64,000 nucleotides of DNA from JAWRCU01 sp033542235 (GTDB lineage: Bacteria > Pseudomonadota > Alphaproteobacteria > Rhizobiales > Rhizobiaceae), in the NCBI RefSeq assembly GCF_033542235.1, contig NZ_JAWRCU010000006.1:62001-126000 (forward strand), written 5' to 3'. The notes under the pieces are model-generated. The model was given only the letters and a program-made list of their open reading frames with translations, did no database searches and was not told the DNA's origin. Of this stretch, positions 18,384 through 27,808 are shown one piece after another. The translations under genes were made by a program, and so were the position numbers. How positions within the stretch are numbered: position 1 is the first letter of the stretch; each line of letters begins with the position of its first letter.

Positions 18384-21300
18384 GACACTCCTGCCAGATG
18401 GCTGAGCACCCACTCCGGATTGATCGGCACCTGTTCCGGCCAACGGCCCGTGGCATCGGCAACTGCATTGGCGATGGCTGGCGTAATGGCGCCAATACCA
18501 AGCTCCCCTATTCCGCGTGGTCCGAAAGCATCCTCGCGGTCAAGACTCTCCAACGCAAATACCGACATTGACTGCGGCGCATCCTGAACGCTTGGAATGA
18601 CGTAGAAATCGAAGTTTTCGGTGACATAGAGCCCCCTGTTCAGAAGGGCATCTTCGGTCAGCGTGAAACCGACACCCTGCACACTCGCCCCTTCGATCTG
18701 GCCGAGATAGGCCGCGTGATCGAGGACCGGTCCCGCCGCCGTATGCTGGCTGATATCCAGGACACGAACGGCTCCAGTGATGCGGTTTACCGCGACGCGC
18801 GCCAGCGTCGCGCCAAAGGCGAAAATCAGACGGGCATTGCCTTCGAAATAGTCCGATTTGGGAAACTCGAAAGCCGTCGCCGCCCGTGGCAAGTCCTGTG
18901 GTGACACCGACTTTGCAATATCGGCAAAGGTCATCAAGAGGTCACCGCTGTTGGATGTTCGCTCGACAACACCGCCTGGAGCGATCGTCAACGAATCCGG
19001 GTCCCGGCCAAGTAGGCGAGCAGCGATTGCAACAAGCTCGGCCGCCAGCGCCGGCCCCGCATCTCGGGCTACCCGCCAGACCACAAAGGTTCCGCGCGAG
19101 GCCGTGGTCGAGCCGGACTCGGGCGAGGTCGCGGTATCCCCTGTCACCGGTCGGATATCGGCATGCCCGCATCCCATCTCGCGCGCGACAGTGTTGCGGA
19201 TCGCCGCCTGAAGCCCCTGCCCGATCTCGTCCAGGCCAAAGGCCGCCTCAATGACGCCATCCACGGCAAGGCGCAGTTCCCCACCGCCGGGATCCGGCGG
19301 GAGAGTGCCGAGCCCGTTGCCCTGATAGTTCATGCCCATTCCGACGCCGAGGATCTCCGTGCCGTCCGCCGAGAGCCCGGATGGGAGGTCCCAGATGGGA
19401 TCGGCTGCGGCTGCATCGAGCATTTCCTTGAGCCGTTCAGTCGGTGCCACGGCTTGTCCGAGATAGCCGACCGTGCCGGGTTTTCGCAGATTGCGCGCGC
19501 GGAACTCCAGAGAATCCGGGCCGCATGCAGATGCAAGCCGGTCGATCTGGCATTCGAGGGCATAAGACATCTGATTGCAGCCGAAGCCGCGCAACGCGCC
19601 GCACGTGCCGTTGTTGGTATAGGCGAGCCGAGCCCGCGTCTGGACATTGGGAACCTCGTATGGACCGCAGGCATGTTCTAGCGCGGTCTCCACAACTCCA
19701 GGGCTCAGCGAGGCATAAGCGCCTGCATCGGCGAGCAGATCGACTTCTTGCGCCAAGAGGCGGCCCTGATCGTCGCAAGCCGTGCGCATGCGGATCCGCA
19801 TCGGGCTGCTCTTAGTGCCGGCTACAACGGATTCCATGCGTTCGAGCTGCATGCGAACCGGCCTGCCGGTCTTGAGCGCCAACAGCGCGAGGGCAGGTTG
19901 GACAGTGAGCTCATCCTTGCCGCCGAAAGCACCGCCGGTCGGGCTCGAAACAACACGGATTCGCTCTTCCGGGATGCCAAGCAGTCTGGACAGCTGCATT
20001 TGGTCGCGACGCCCGTGCTGGCCGCCGGCACAGACATTCAAGGTTCCGTCTTCGTCGACGAACGCATAACCGCCCTCGGTTTCCATGAAGCTGTGCATCT
20101 GCCTGGGCGTGACATAGGTCGCCTCGACAACATGGGCTGCGCCGGCAAATGCGGCGGCAGCATTGCCCCGCGAAAAATGGATCTCGCACTGCAGATTGCC
20201 TTTGGCATGGACAGCCTCCGCACCGCAACTGAGCGCCCGTTCGGGATCGTCGACGATCGGAAGCTCTTCATAGGTGAGTTTTATGAGCGACAAGGCCCGC
20301 GCTGCGGTCTCCTGATCGATGGCAGCAACGGCGGCAACAGCGTCGCCAATGTAGCGGACCTTGTCCAAGCACATGGCCGGCTGGTCCTGCACTACAATGC
20401 CGAAGCCATTGGTTCCTTTGATGTCGCGATGCGTGACCACGCCGACAATGCCCGGCAGTTGCTCGGCCTGTGTCGTATCGATATCGATCAGTCGGGCATG
20501 CGGGACCGGAGAGCGCAGAATGCGACCGACCAGCATCTCCTTCTCCCGGACATCCGTCAGATAGGTCAGTCGGCCAGCCACTTTGGCCGGCGCGTCCGGC
20601 CGCACATGCCAATCCTTCCCCGAGGCCCGACGACCGAGCACGATTTCATCGGACAATCCGGGGCGGCGTTGATGCGGGCGACGTTTTGGCAGCTCATTCA
20701 GCTTTGGCAATACCTCGCCCAGCCCGTAGACCAGTGCGTTGGCCGCGGCGACGCGTCGATAGCGGCCGCTGCGGAAATAGTCCGTCGGTGCCTTGATCGC
20801 CTCGACAATCTCGCCGTGAATATCCGACCAGTCGATATCGTCGAGCGACTGGCCGGCCACCTTAGCTTCGACCTCGTAGAGTCGTGCCGCGGCAACGCCC
20901 CCACCAACGGCCAACCGGCAATGCACGATGCGGCCCGCATCGACGGAGATGAGCCCTGCAACGTCGATTACCGCTGGCGTGAAGGCCGCGCGGTATCCGA
21001 TCTTTCGGTAAGTCGAGCGGGCGATGGGTTTCGGCGACGGAATGAAAACTGCCTCGACCAGGCAACCAGGTTCTCGGGCTGTTTGAAGCCAGTCAAAAAG
21101 CGAGACACGCTGACGAACGCCAGTTCTCGCTACTTCAAGCTGCGCATCGAGAGCGAGCAGCGCCGGGATCAGGCATCCGCGCCGTCCTGCGATATTCCCG
21201 CCAATGGTGCCGCGATTGCGTACAGCTGGACTTGCCGTCACCTGAACAGCAGCCAGCAGGAGCGGCAACCCGGCAATTTCGGGACAACGCTCAAGCATAC

Positions 21301-21514
21301 TGAGCGTTGTAAGGGGGCCGATGCGAATACCGCCCGCAACCATCTCCACGCCTTGCATGGCAGGCAGGCGATTGAGGGAGATCAACCAACGGGCGGGCCG
21401 CAATCCCATCACCCAATCAAGCTGCATTAGCGTTCCGCCGGCGACGAAATAGGTCTCCTCATCGCCGGAGTACCACAAAGCTTCTTCTATCGTTGTTGGG
21501 TGAAGAACCTCCAT
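18380..21514 (-). CDS. Molybdenum hydroxylase, fused FAD-binding and molybdopterin-binding subunits
   Basis: A 1044-residue fusion. Residues 1 to about 265 are the CoxM-type FAD domain (FVAGGTLM at 23-30, the RGTIGGN motif at 101-107). From about 290 to the end is the XdhB/CoxL-type molybdopterin domain (AFGGKDE, ALRGFGCNQ, and C-terminal RGIGELGIGA with the catalytic Glu near 1004). These parts are usually separate genes. The enzyme would hydroxylate an N-heterocycle or aldehyde. The ATG at 21514 follows AGGAGAGGG; upstream frame is unlike protein. Substrate may be a purine given the neighbours, but nicotinate- or pyrimidine-type substrates fit too. Confidence 0.92.
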   Translation of the reverse strand: MEVLHPTTIEEALWYSGDEETYFVAGGTLMQLDWVMGLRPARWLISLNRLPAMQGVEMVAGGIRIGPLTTLSMLERCPEIAGLPLLLAAVQVTASPAVRNRGTIGGNIAGRRGCLIPALLALDAQLEVARTGVRQRVSLFDWLQTAREPGCLVEAVFIPSPKPIARSTYRKIGYRAAFTPAVIDVAGLISVDAGRIVHCRLAVGGGVAAARLYEVEAKVAGQSLDDIDWSDIHGEIVEAIKAPTDYFRSGRYRRVAAANALVYGLGEVLPKLNELPKRRPHQRRPGLSDEIVLGRRASGKDWHVRPDAPAKVAGRLTYLTDVREKEMLVGRILRSPVPHARLIDIDTTQAEQLPGIVGVVTHRDIKGTNGFGIVVQDQPAMCLDKVRYIGDAVAAVAAIDQETAARALSLIKLTYEELPIVDDPERALSCGAEAVHAKGNLQCEIHFSRGNAAAAFAGAAHVVEATYVTPRQMHSFMETEGGYAFVDEDGTLNVCAGGQHGRRDQMQLSRLLGIPEERIRVVSSPTGGAFGGKDELTVQPALALLALKTGRPVRMQLERMESVVAGTKSSPMRIRMRTACDDQGRLLAQEVDLLADAGAYASLSPGVVETALEHACGPYEVPNVQTRARLAYTNNGTCGALRGFGCNQMSYALECQIDRLASACGPDSLEFRARNLRKPGTVGYLGQAVAPTERLKEMLDAAAADPIWDLPSGLSADGTEILGVGMGMNYQGNGLGTLPPDPGGGELRLAVDGVIEAAFGLDEIGQGLQAAIRNTVAREMGCGHADIRPVTGDTATSPESGSTTASRGTFVVWRVARDAGPALAAELVAIAARLLGRDPDSLTIAPGGVVERTSNSGDLLMTFADIAKSVSPQDLPRAATAFEFPKSDYFEGNARLIFAFGATLARVAVNRITGAVRVLDISQHTAAGPVLDHAAYLGQIEGASVQGVGFTLTEDALLNRGLYVTENFDFYVIPSVQDAPQSMSVFALESLDREDAFGPRGIGELGIGAITPAIANAVADATGRWPEQVPINPEWVLSHLAGVS

Positions 21515-21566
21515 TCGGGGTTCGCTCCCTCTCCTATGCCTTTCCCCTACTGGTTCATTCGCCTGG

Positions 21567-22955
21567 TCAAGCCGGACTGCCGGTCGTCCATTGGACCATG
21601 TCGCCGCCATTGGCTGCCAGAAACGCGGCACGGCGCGCAAACAGGCCGGGCGCCACCCGATGCACTTCGGCAATGATCTCCTGGAGATCCGCAGTCAGCA
21701 GAACACCGTCATCGACGACGATCTTGCCGTCCACCATCGTCAGCGCAACATCGCTTCCACGCACCGCATGAACGATGTTGTGATGCAGGTTGAAGTAAGG
21801 CCCTTCAGAGAAGAACGGGGTCATGCGCGGCGTATTCGTTCGCATGGCGATGATGTCAGCCCGCTTGCCGGGCTCAAGCGAACCAATCTCGTGGTCCAGC
21901 CCGATTGCACGCGCGCCAAGAACGGTTCCCATACGCAGGACTTCCCAGCTGTCCAGCGGCTGCACCGCGTCGTAACGCAACTTGCCAAGCAGCGACGCGA
22001 CCTTCATTTCCTCGAACATGTCGAAGTTGTTGTTTTCCTTCTCGCCATCGGTGCCGATGCTGACGGGCACGCCGGCATCGAGCATCTCGCGAACATTCGC
22101 AATTCCGCTCGCCAGCTTCATGTTGGAAACCGGATTGTGCGCAACGGAAACACGCTTCCCCGCGATCAGCCTGATCTCGTCCGGATCAAGCCACACACCA
22201 TGGGCGATCATGGTTATTGGCGTGTCGAAGAACCCGATGTCGTCCAGCACGAACATCGGCCGCGTGCCATAGCGCTGCACGAAGCCATCGACTTCGATCC
22301 GCGCCTCACTGCAATGGGTGTGGAACCCCGTCTTGTATCGTTTGGACATCTCGATGGCTCGGCGATGCCCCGCATCGTCGGAATAGAAGGGATGTTCGAG
22401 GCCCACCCAGACATTGATGCGGCCGTCCGCCTTGCGGTGCCAGCTCTCGATGATCGCCTGGTTCATGTCGAGCGTGTCGAAATAGTTGTAGTCCGGATGT
22501 TCGCCCACATAGGGCACGGCGACGAGCCTGTTCCCTATTGAACTCGCCGCCTTGGCGCTGCCGTCCATGAAACGCCACATATCCACGACGGTCGTCGTGC
22601 CGGACAGCAAAGATTCCGCGTAGCATAGCCACGAGGCTGCTTCCGCCTCATGCGGCTGCAGGACGCGGTGCATCGGATTGATATGCTGGGTCAACCAGTC
22701 CCAGACCGGCAGGTGCTCGGCGGTCCCGCGCAGGAAGCCGGAATGGACATGGGCATTGACCAGCCCCGGCATAAGCACAGCGTTTCGCAAGACACGCGTC
22801 TCGACTCCGGGATTGGCGGCGGAAAGCTCCGCTGCTGGGCCAATCGCCGCAATACGGCCGCCTTCGACGAGCACGGCGCCGTCGTGCAGGACGCTGTTCG
22901 CGTCATCCATAGTCAGTACTGCGTCGGCGACGAGGATCAGCTTCCGATCGATCAT
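21567..22955 (-). CDS. Amidohydrolase (guanine deaminase / chlorohydrolase-like)
   Basis: A 462-residue mononuclear-metal amidohydrolase. Ligands: NAHVHSGFLRG, His in GFHTHCSEAR, His in MIAHGVWLDP and Asp in SIGTDGEKENN. This subgroup includes S-adenosylhomocysteine deaminases, triazine hydrolases and purine deaminases. It lies 52 bp upstream of the molybdenum hydroxylase genes, in the same direction. Together they suggest deamination then hydroxylation of a ring. It is not closely similar to the deaminase at 10898 beyond the shared fold. Confidence 0.85.
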   Translation of the reverse strand: MIDRKLILVADAVLTMDDANSVLHDGAVLVEGGRIAAIGPAAELSAANPGVETRVLRNAVLMPGLVNAHVHSGFLRGTAEHLPVWDWLTQHINPMHRVLQPHEAEAASWLCYAESLLSGTTTVVDMWRFMDGSAKAASSIGNRLVAVPYVGEHPDYNYFDTLDMNQAIIESWHRKADGRINVWVGLEHPFYSDDAGHRRAIEMSKRYKTGFHTHCSEARIEVDGFVQRYGTRPMFVLDDIGFFDTPITMIAHGVWLDPDEIRLIAGKRVSVAHNPVSNMKLASGIANVREMLDAGVPVSIGTDGEKENNNFDMFEEMKVASLLGKLRYDAVQPLDSWEVLRMGTVLGARAIGLDHEIGSLEPGKRADIIAMRTNTPRMTPFFSEGPYFNLHHNIVHAVRGSDVALTMVDGKIVVDDGVLLTADLQEIIAEVHRVAPGLFARRAAFLAANGGDMVQWTTGSPA

Positions 22956-23035
22956 CTGCTATTTTCCAACCAACTGTAACCGGTCCGTCACCGGCCGAAC
23001 GGTCTGCAATTCACATTCGACCATCAGATATTGCT

Positions 23036-23770
23036 TTAATTCAGCTCCTGGAAAAGGCGCCCCCAGCCGGTGATTTTTCTGGAGTCATGTCCGGTCATGG
23101 ACAGGGCCTTCCACACCGTAGCGCTGACGGAATCGTAGACGGGAATCCCGATCTCCCGCTCAAGCTCCTCGACGATCGGTGCACCGCGGAAATTGGTGCA
23201 CAGGACGATAATCGCCTCCGGCTTGTCCTTCGCGATGGCACGGATCATTTCCGCGATCGTTGCCTCATCAAACTCGGAGAAAGCAAAGTTGCGGCGCTCG
23301 CCGAGGTGACGCTCGGTCGTCACCGGATGGCCGGCGGCGCCATAGTTCGCGATGATCTGCTTCTGGACGTCATCAAGATAGGGTGTCACGAGCCCGAGCT
23401 TGCGGACATTGGTGCGGTCAAGGATTTCGTTGAGGGCAAGCACACTTGTCGTTGCCGGAGCACCCGTTGCTTCCGTGATTTGGCGGCAGAGATCGCGGTC
23501 GACGTCGAAACCGCGCCAGCCGGCTGCCGTGCCCGCCCATGCGATGACATCCATATTTGCATCGCTCAGGATCTTGGCGGCCTCGATCAGCGGCTCGTTA
23601 TGGAATTGCGCCATCGCCTTGTCATCCAGCGAGATCTCCCGGACGGTGAAGCGCTGGAAGTGCGCCGTCACATCTGGCAACAGGTCGTGCAGAATCGCGC
23701 ACATATAGGGTTCAAGCACTGTATTGGATGACGGTGTCAGCATGCCGATCAGCGTGCGCTTCGAGATCAA
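23036..23770 (-). CDS. Asp/Glu racemase superfamily enzyme (maleate isomerase / arylmalonate decarboxylase-like)
   Basis: A 244-residue two-domain Asp/Glu-racemase-fold protein. MLTPSSNTVLEP near residues 10-21 is the substrate-binding loop of maleate cis-trans isomerases. At the N-terminal catalytic position it has Gly80 in WAGTAAGW instead of Cys; the C-terminal Cys191 is present (VLCTNFRG). The Gly/Cys arrangement is that of arylmalonate decarboxylase, whereas maleate isomerase uses two Cys. The start is TTG at 23770: an AAGGAGG Shine-Dalgarno lies 6 bases upstream and there is no ATG before the conserved region except Met10. Roles considered: isomerase, racemase or decarboxylase of a ring-cleavage product. 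Confidence 0.85.
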   Translation of the reverse strand: MISKRTLIGMLTPSSNTVLEPYMCAILHDLLPDVTAHFQRFTVREISLDDKAMAQFHNEPLIEAAKILSDANMDVIAWAGTAAGWRGFDVDRDLCRQITEATGAPATTSVLALNEILDRTNVRKLGLVTPYLDDVQKQIIANYGAAGHPVTTERHLGERRNFAFSEFDEATIAEMIRAIAKDKPEAIIVLCTNFRGAPIVEELEREIGIPVYDSVSATVWKALSMTGHDSRKITGWGRLFQELN

Positions 23771-23775
23771 TCTTA

Positions 23776-23782
23776 CCTCCTT
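23776..23782 (-). promoter_or_regulatory. Strong ribosome binding site that fixes a TTG start
   Basis: AAGGAGG read on the minus strand lies 5-6 bases before the TTG at 23770 and supports this rare initiation codon for the Asp/Glu-racemase-like enzyme. Confidence 0.7.
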
Positions 23783-23792
23783 CTATTCTGTC

Positions 23793-24551
23793 CTACTCGC
23801 CGCGCACCAGCGGCGGCCTCCCCTCCAGAATGGCCCCGATGCCCTCCTGGAGATCTTTCGTTCCAAACATCAGCTGCCAACCGCGACGCTCCAGCGCGAG
23901 GCCGACGTCGGCCGGTGCGTCCAGTCCCAGACGTACGATCTCCTTGATCTGTCGGACGGCAAGCGGCGGCCGCGAGGCGATCTGGACGGCCAGGTCAAGT
24001 GCCCGCACAAGAGCATCGCCCTCGACGACCTCCGCGACGAGCCCCATGCGAAGAGCGTCGGCAGCCGAAATCGGCGTTCCGGTCAGCAAGGCATACATTG
24101 CGTTTTGACGGCCGATCATACGTGGCAGACGTTGCGTTGCGCCACCACCCGGCACGAAACCGACATTGACTTCCGGTTGCGCAAACCGTGCGCGGTCAGA
24201 GGCGATGACGAAGTCGCATTGCAACACGAGTTCACAGCCGCCGCCGAAGGCATCGCCATTAACCGCCGCGATGACCGGTTTCGGGGACCGCCACAGCGCA
24301 TGCGTGGTGAAGGTATTGATCGCGCCGACTACGTCTCGGCCCAGTTGCTCCTTGAGGTCGGCGCCAACAGCAAACACCGTCTCGTTGCCGGTCAGGACGA
24401 TAGCCTTAATCTCGTCGTCATCCGTGATTTCGGCAACGTATCGCTCGATCAGGTGCCGGACCTCGGTCGTCAGCGCATTCTTGACTTCCGGCCTGTTCAA
24501 CCTGATCACAGCCACGCCGGGGCGAGGTCGCTCCAGCAAAACGACTGACAT
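23793..24551 (-). CDS. Enoyl-CoA hydratase/isomerase family protein
   Basis: A 252-residue crotonase. The oxyanion loop is AAVNGDAFGGGCELVLQCD (about 97-115). FAQPEVNVGFVPGGGATQRL provides the position of one catalytic Glu (P-E). The other Glu position, in the 115-120 region of hydratases, is the Glu of GGGCELV. ATG 24551 follows GGAGGAG. It sits between the racemase-fold gene (22 bp) and the DUF2237 gene, so its CoA ester probably derives from ring degradation products. Confidence 0.9.
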   Translation of the reverse strand: MSVVLLERPRPGVAVIRLNRPEVKNALTTEVRHLIERYVAEITDDDEIKAIVLTGNETVFAVGADLKEQLGRDVVGAINTFTTHALWRSPKPVIAAVNGDAFGGGCELVLQCDFVIASDRARFAQPEVNVGFVPGGGATQRLPRMIGRQNAMYALLTGTPISAADALRMGLVAEVVEGDALVRALDLAVQIASRPPLAVRQIKEIVRLGLDAPADVGLALERRGWQLMFGTKDLQEGIGAILEGRPPLVRGE

Positions 24552-24592
24552 AGCTTCTCCTCCGAAGTGTCTGTTCGCCTTTGGGTAGCCTA

Positions 24593-24976
24593 TCAGCCGG
24601 TTGCTTTCGGCCTGTCGACCGCATGCTCCAGCAGGATTTCGAGCGGAACGATATCGAGCGCCGCCTTGTTGGTTGCCGACAGCACGACCGGGCAGGCCAC
24701 TCCATTCTGGTAGGCCTCGTACCATTTGGCGGTCAGCACGCACCAACGGCTGCCCGGGACAAGTCCTGGAAAGCGCTTGTCTGGTTCCGGCTGGGAGAGG
24801 TTGTTGGCGATGCTGTCCTGGAACGCGATGAATTCCTTGGTCACGATTGCGCAGATCGTGTGCGGCGACGGATCGTCCGGCCCGTCATCACAGCAGCCGT
24901 TGCGTGTATAGCCGGTTATCGGATCGAGACCGCAAGGTTCAAGCGGGCCATCAAGCACGTTACGTCGCTCGGTCAT
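24593..24976 (-). CDS. DUF2237 family protein
   Basis: A 127-residue protein with the conserved DUF2237 pattern: NVLDGPLEPCGLDPITGYTR, then GCCDDGPDDPSPHTICAIVT, FPGLVPGSRWCVLTAKWYEA and VVLSATNKAALDIVPLE. The invariant Cys residues suggest metal binding or structure; no function is established for the family to my knowledge. The ATG at 24976 with AAGGAG upstream overlaps the amidase stop by 17 bp, indicating coupled expression. Confidence 0.85.
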   Translation of the reverse strand: MTERRNVLDGPLEPCGLDPITGYTRNGCCDDGPDDPSPHTICAIVTKEFIAFQDSIANNLSQPEPDKRFPGLVPGSRWCVLTAKWYEAYQNGVACPVVLSATNKAALDIVPLEILLEHAVDRPKATG

Positions 24977-26549
24977 GCCGAAACTCCTTCCCTGGCTCAA
25001 CATCGCGATGCGCCCCTGACGCCTTGGGGCTGGGCGACGCAAAGACTTCATTCTGGAAACGATGGGCCAACCTGAGCAGCAGATGGTCATCGAGATGACG
25101 CCCGATGAGCAGCATGCCGACCGGCAACCCATCGATCATTGCGCAGGGCACGCTCAGCGCCGGATGACCGGTCAGATTGGTCGCGCAATTGTTGTCATGC
25201 ATTTCGAAGGCAAGCCGCTGGTGGTCGGCTGGCGCAAGCGGCCCCTTTGGCAACCTATGCGGCAGCATCGGTACCGTCGGCATGACAAGAACGTCGAACT
25301 CTTCCAATGCCGCGTCATACTGCTGACGCAGCACCACACGCAGGGCCTGAGCAGCGGCCAACACGCGGCTCCTGGTTTCATGCCGCAGCACGGTGCCTGC
25401 TATAAGCGAGACCGTTCCGTTCAACGGCAAGAGGTCGATGTTGTTTTCCAGAGCGTCGCCGAACGCCTGGGCAAGCTCACCGTCGTAATAGCCGGGATGG
25501 TTGCTGCCTTGGCTGTTCTGTTCGAACACGGTCGCAAGCCCGCCTTCACAAGAAATCGGAACATGAATGTCACGCGCGCTGCGATGCAGTGCGACGGATG
25601 TTTCGCGCGCACCCGCACACAAGCGTGCAAGTGCTTCGACAGCATTGCGTACGGCTGCATCGACGCGCGGGTCGGAACGGTCTGGCCAACCGAAACCATC
25701 GGTGACGATTCCGATGCGCAGATCGGAAACATCGCCGTGAATGCCACCCGCATCACCCCGCAGGGCAGCAACTCCTGCCTGCCGCGGATCGCCCGTATCC
25801 GGCCCTGCGACAGCGTTGAGCAGCCTTGCCAGACTGCCGGCGTCGCGCGCCATTAGTCCAAGGTGGTCCATGCTGAACTCGGTCGCCAGCGCACCCGTGT
25901 ACGGAACGACCCCGAACGTGGGCTTGAGCGCCATGACCCCGCACCAGGCCGCCGGATTGCGTACAGACCCACCCAGGTCGGTTCCAAGCGCGATATCAGC
26001 TTGTTGCGTCGCCAAAAGCGCGCCGCAGCCACTTGTGGAGCCGCCGGCAGACCGCTCAGGATCGTGGGGGTTGAGGACCGGTCCGGTCGCGCTGGTGAAG
26101 CTCGATCCGGAATAACACAGTCCTTCGCAGACCGCCGTTCCGACCAGCGTGGCGCCGGCTTCGAGCGCGCGTTCAACCGAGACTGCGCTGCGTCCGGGTG
26201 TAAAACCCTGCAGGAAGTTGCTTCCGGCAGTCATTGGCACACCAGCGACTGCAATCGAGTCTTTCACGGCCAATCGCAGATCCGCCAGGGTTCCAGAACC
26301 CGACGCTTGGTGCTTCGTGCGAAACATCCAGGCATGGTGGGGATCTGAACCGGCGACCCGCTCTACCGTCCAGGGTGCTGCCGATGCCGATTTTGGCAGT
26401 TTCGCTTCAGCGAGCGCGTCGACACGAGAATACGTTGCCCGCATGCTGTCGAGCAACGCGTCCAGTCCGTCGATAGCTTCAATGTCGACGTTCCATTTCT
26501 GCATGAGCCAGTTTAGGTCGGCTCTTGACGAACGGTGGCCGACCATCAT
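24960..26549 (-). CDS. Amidase signature family protein
   Basis: A 529-residue amidase with the complete Ser-cisSer-Lys triad: Lys in LRLAVKDSIAV, cis-Ser in RSAGGSTSGCG and the nucleophile Ser in GTDLGGSVRNP. It hydrolyses an amide or related C-N bond. About 40 extra residues follow the usual C-terminus. ATG 26549 overlaps the DUF1116 stop as ATGA. In this operon it could release ammonia from a carboxamide or a ureido compound. Confidence 0.9.
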   Translation of the reverse strand: MMVGHRSSRADLNWLMQKWNVDIEAIDGLDALLDSMRATYSRVDALAEAKLPKSASAAPWTVERVAGSDPHHAWMFRTKHQASGSGTLADLRLAVKDSIAVAGVPMTAGSNFLQGFTPGRSAVSVERALEAGATLVGTAVCEGLCYSGSSFTSATGPVLNPHDPERSAGGSTSGCGALLATQQADIALGTDLGGSVRNPAAWCGVMALKPTFGVVPYTGALATEFSMDHLGLMARDAGSLARLLNAVAGPDTGDPRQAGVAALRGDAGGIHGDVSDLRIGIVTDGFGWPDRSDPRVDAAVRNAVEALARLCAGARETSVALHRSARDIHVPISCEGGLATVFEQNSQGSNHPGYYDGELAQAFGDALENNIDLLPLNGTVSLIAGTVLRHETRSRVLAAAQALRVVLRQQYDAALEEFDVLVMPTVPMLPHRLPKGPLAPADHQRLAFEMHDNNCATNLTGHPALSVPCAMIDGLPVGMLLIGRHLDDHLLLRLAHRFQNEVFASPSPKASGAHRDVEPGKEFRHDRAT

Positions 26550-27808
26550 GCAACAGTTCCGGCGCGCAGCGCCTCGCTTGCCGCAATGAACGGCTCAATG
26601 GGCACCCGCGTGATGCCGGCGCCAGCGCGGCCACGACCAGGCAACCGATGCGCCAGACCATTGTTGATGACTGGGGCAATGCCGGTCTGCGCCACCCTGT
26701 GGACGTCGATACCAACCGGCGAGCCGCGGTGTTCCTCTGCCGGGATCAGGAAACGCGAGCTGGTGCCGGCGCTAATGCTGCGCATCTCCTCCACAAGCGC
26801 CCTTGCCTGTGCGGCCGTGCCGCCAACGAAGGACATGATCGCCGGCGCAGCAGTCATGGCGAAGGCGCCGAACCCGGCGGTTTCCGAAATCATGGAATCC
26901 CCCATCGTGGGTGTGAGATCGTCCATGGTGACACCGGGTACAAGTTTCGGCTCGCCGATCGGCGAAGGAGCGACAAACCAGCGGTCTCCCGTGCCGCTGA
27001 CCCGGATGCCAAACTCGCGTCCATTCGCCGACATGGCAGTTACGATCGGACTGTTGGCGATGTCGGACGCCGCCAAGGTCAACGCCTTGGCCATGATGAT
27101 GGCGAATGGCAGCGCGAAGTGGCCGTTGCCGGCCATGAAAGCGGCAACCTGTTCAGCGGCTGCGCTGTGTTTCGAACGAATGAAGGACGGAGCAAAGCGA
27201 ACAATGAGATTTGCCGTCGTGCCAACCAGGCGATTGTGGCAATCGTCGCCACGCCGCAAACCTTCGGCAACCAGATCAACCAGATCGATCGGGTTGGCTT
27301 GCACAGCCTCGTTGAGCACCGCGACCATATCGGTCGACATCCACTTCAGGCGGGCCAATGTCTTGTCATCAAAGGAACCGTAGCGCACGGCGCCATCGGT
27401 GCCTTCGTTCAGCGGAGCGAATGTCAGCCGACCGTTCGATTGCGCCACTGCGACTGGCATATTCGGCGTGATGATACCCGCCATGGCGCCAAGACCACCA
27501 GCATGGTGACAAGGCGTCAGCTCGATCTCGCCACTGTCGATGATCTGCTCGGCCGTCGCCACATCCTTGGCCTCGCCTTCGAAAAGCAGGCCGCCAATGA
27601 TGGCCCCTCGCATAGGGCCAGGAATATTGGCTAATTCGATCGGCGGGCCAGCATGCAGAAAGCTGCGCGGCCCGACCTTCGATGTCGCCTCGCAGGCCGC
27701 ACAAACACGCTCCAGAACTACAGCTGTCGTGTTGAGCGCTTCAATGGATTTGCTCGAAGCTGCCTCACGATCGACATCGATCCGCCTTGTCTGCGTGGCT
27801 GTCGGCAT
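26546..27808 (-). CDS. DUF1116 family protein (YlbE/AllG-like)
   Basis: About 420 residues with the DUF1116 hallmarks FLHAGPPIEL, GPMRGAIIGGLLFEGEA, TPCHHAGGLGAMAGIITPNMPV and, late, DVHRVAQTGIAPVINNGLAH. In E. coli the homologue YlbE works with FdrA and a DUF2877 protein as a carbamoyltransferase producing oxamate and carbamoyl phosphate in ureide breakdown. Neither partner is seen in this window, so the same reaction is uncertain. The start is unclear: ATG 27808 is used here; ATG 27883 is possible. It heads the minus operon, divergent from the LysR gene. Confidence 0.82.
   Translation of the reverse strand: MPTATQTRRIDVDREAASSKSIEALNTTAVVLERVCAACEATSKVGPRSFLHAGPPIELANIPGPMRGAIIGGLLFEGEAKDVATAEQIIDSGEIELTPCHHAGGLGAMAGIITPNMPVAVAQSNGRLTFAPLNEGTDGAVRYGSFDDKTLARLKWMSTDMVAVLNEAVQANPIDLVDLVAEGLRRGDDCHNRLVGTTANLIVRFAPSFIRSKHSAAAEQVAAFMAGNGHFALPFAIIMAKALTLAASDIANSPIVTAMSANGREFGIRVSGTGDRWFVAPSPIGEPKLVPGVTMDDLTPTMGDSMISETAGFGAFAMTAAPAIMSFVGGTAAQARALVEEMRSISAGTSSRFLIPAEEHRGSPVGIDVHRVAQTGIAPVINNGLAHRLPGRGRAGAGITRVPIEPFIAASEALRAGTVA

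Noticed and set aside
19748..21430. 560-residue plus-strand open frame
   Set aside because: Antisense to the fused molybdenum hydroxylase gene, whose motifs are clear. Long antisense frames are common in such GC-rich codon usage.
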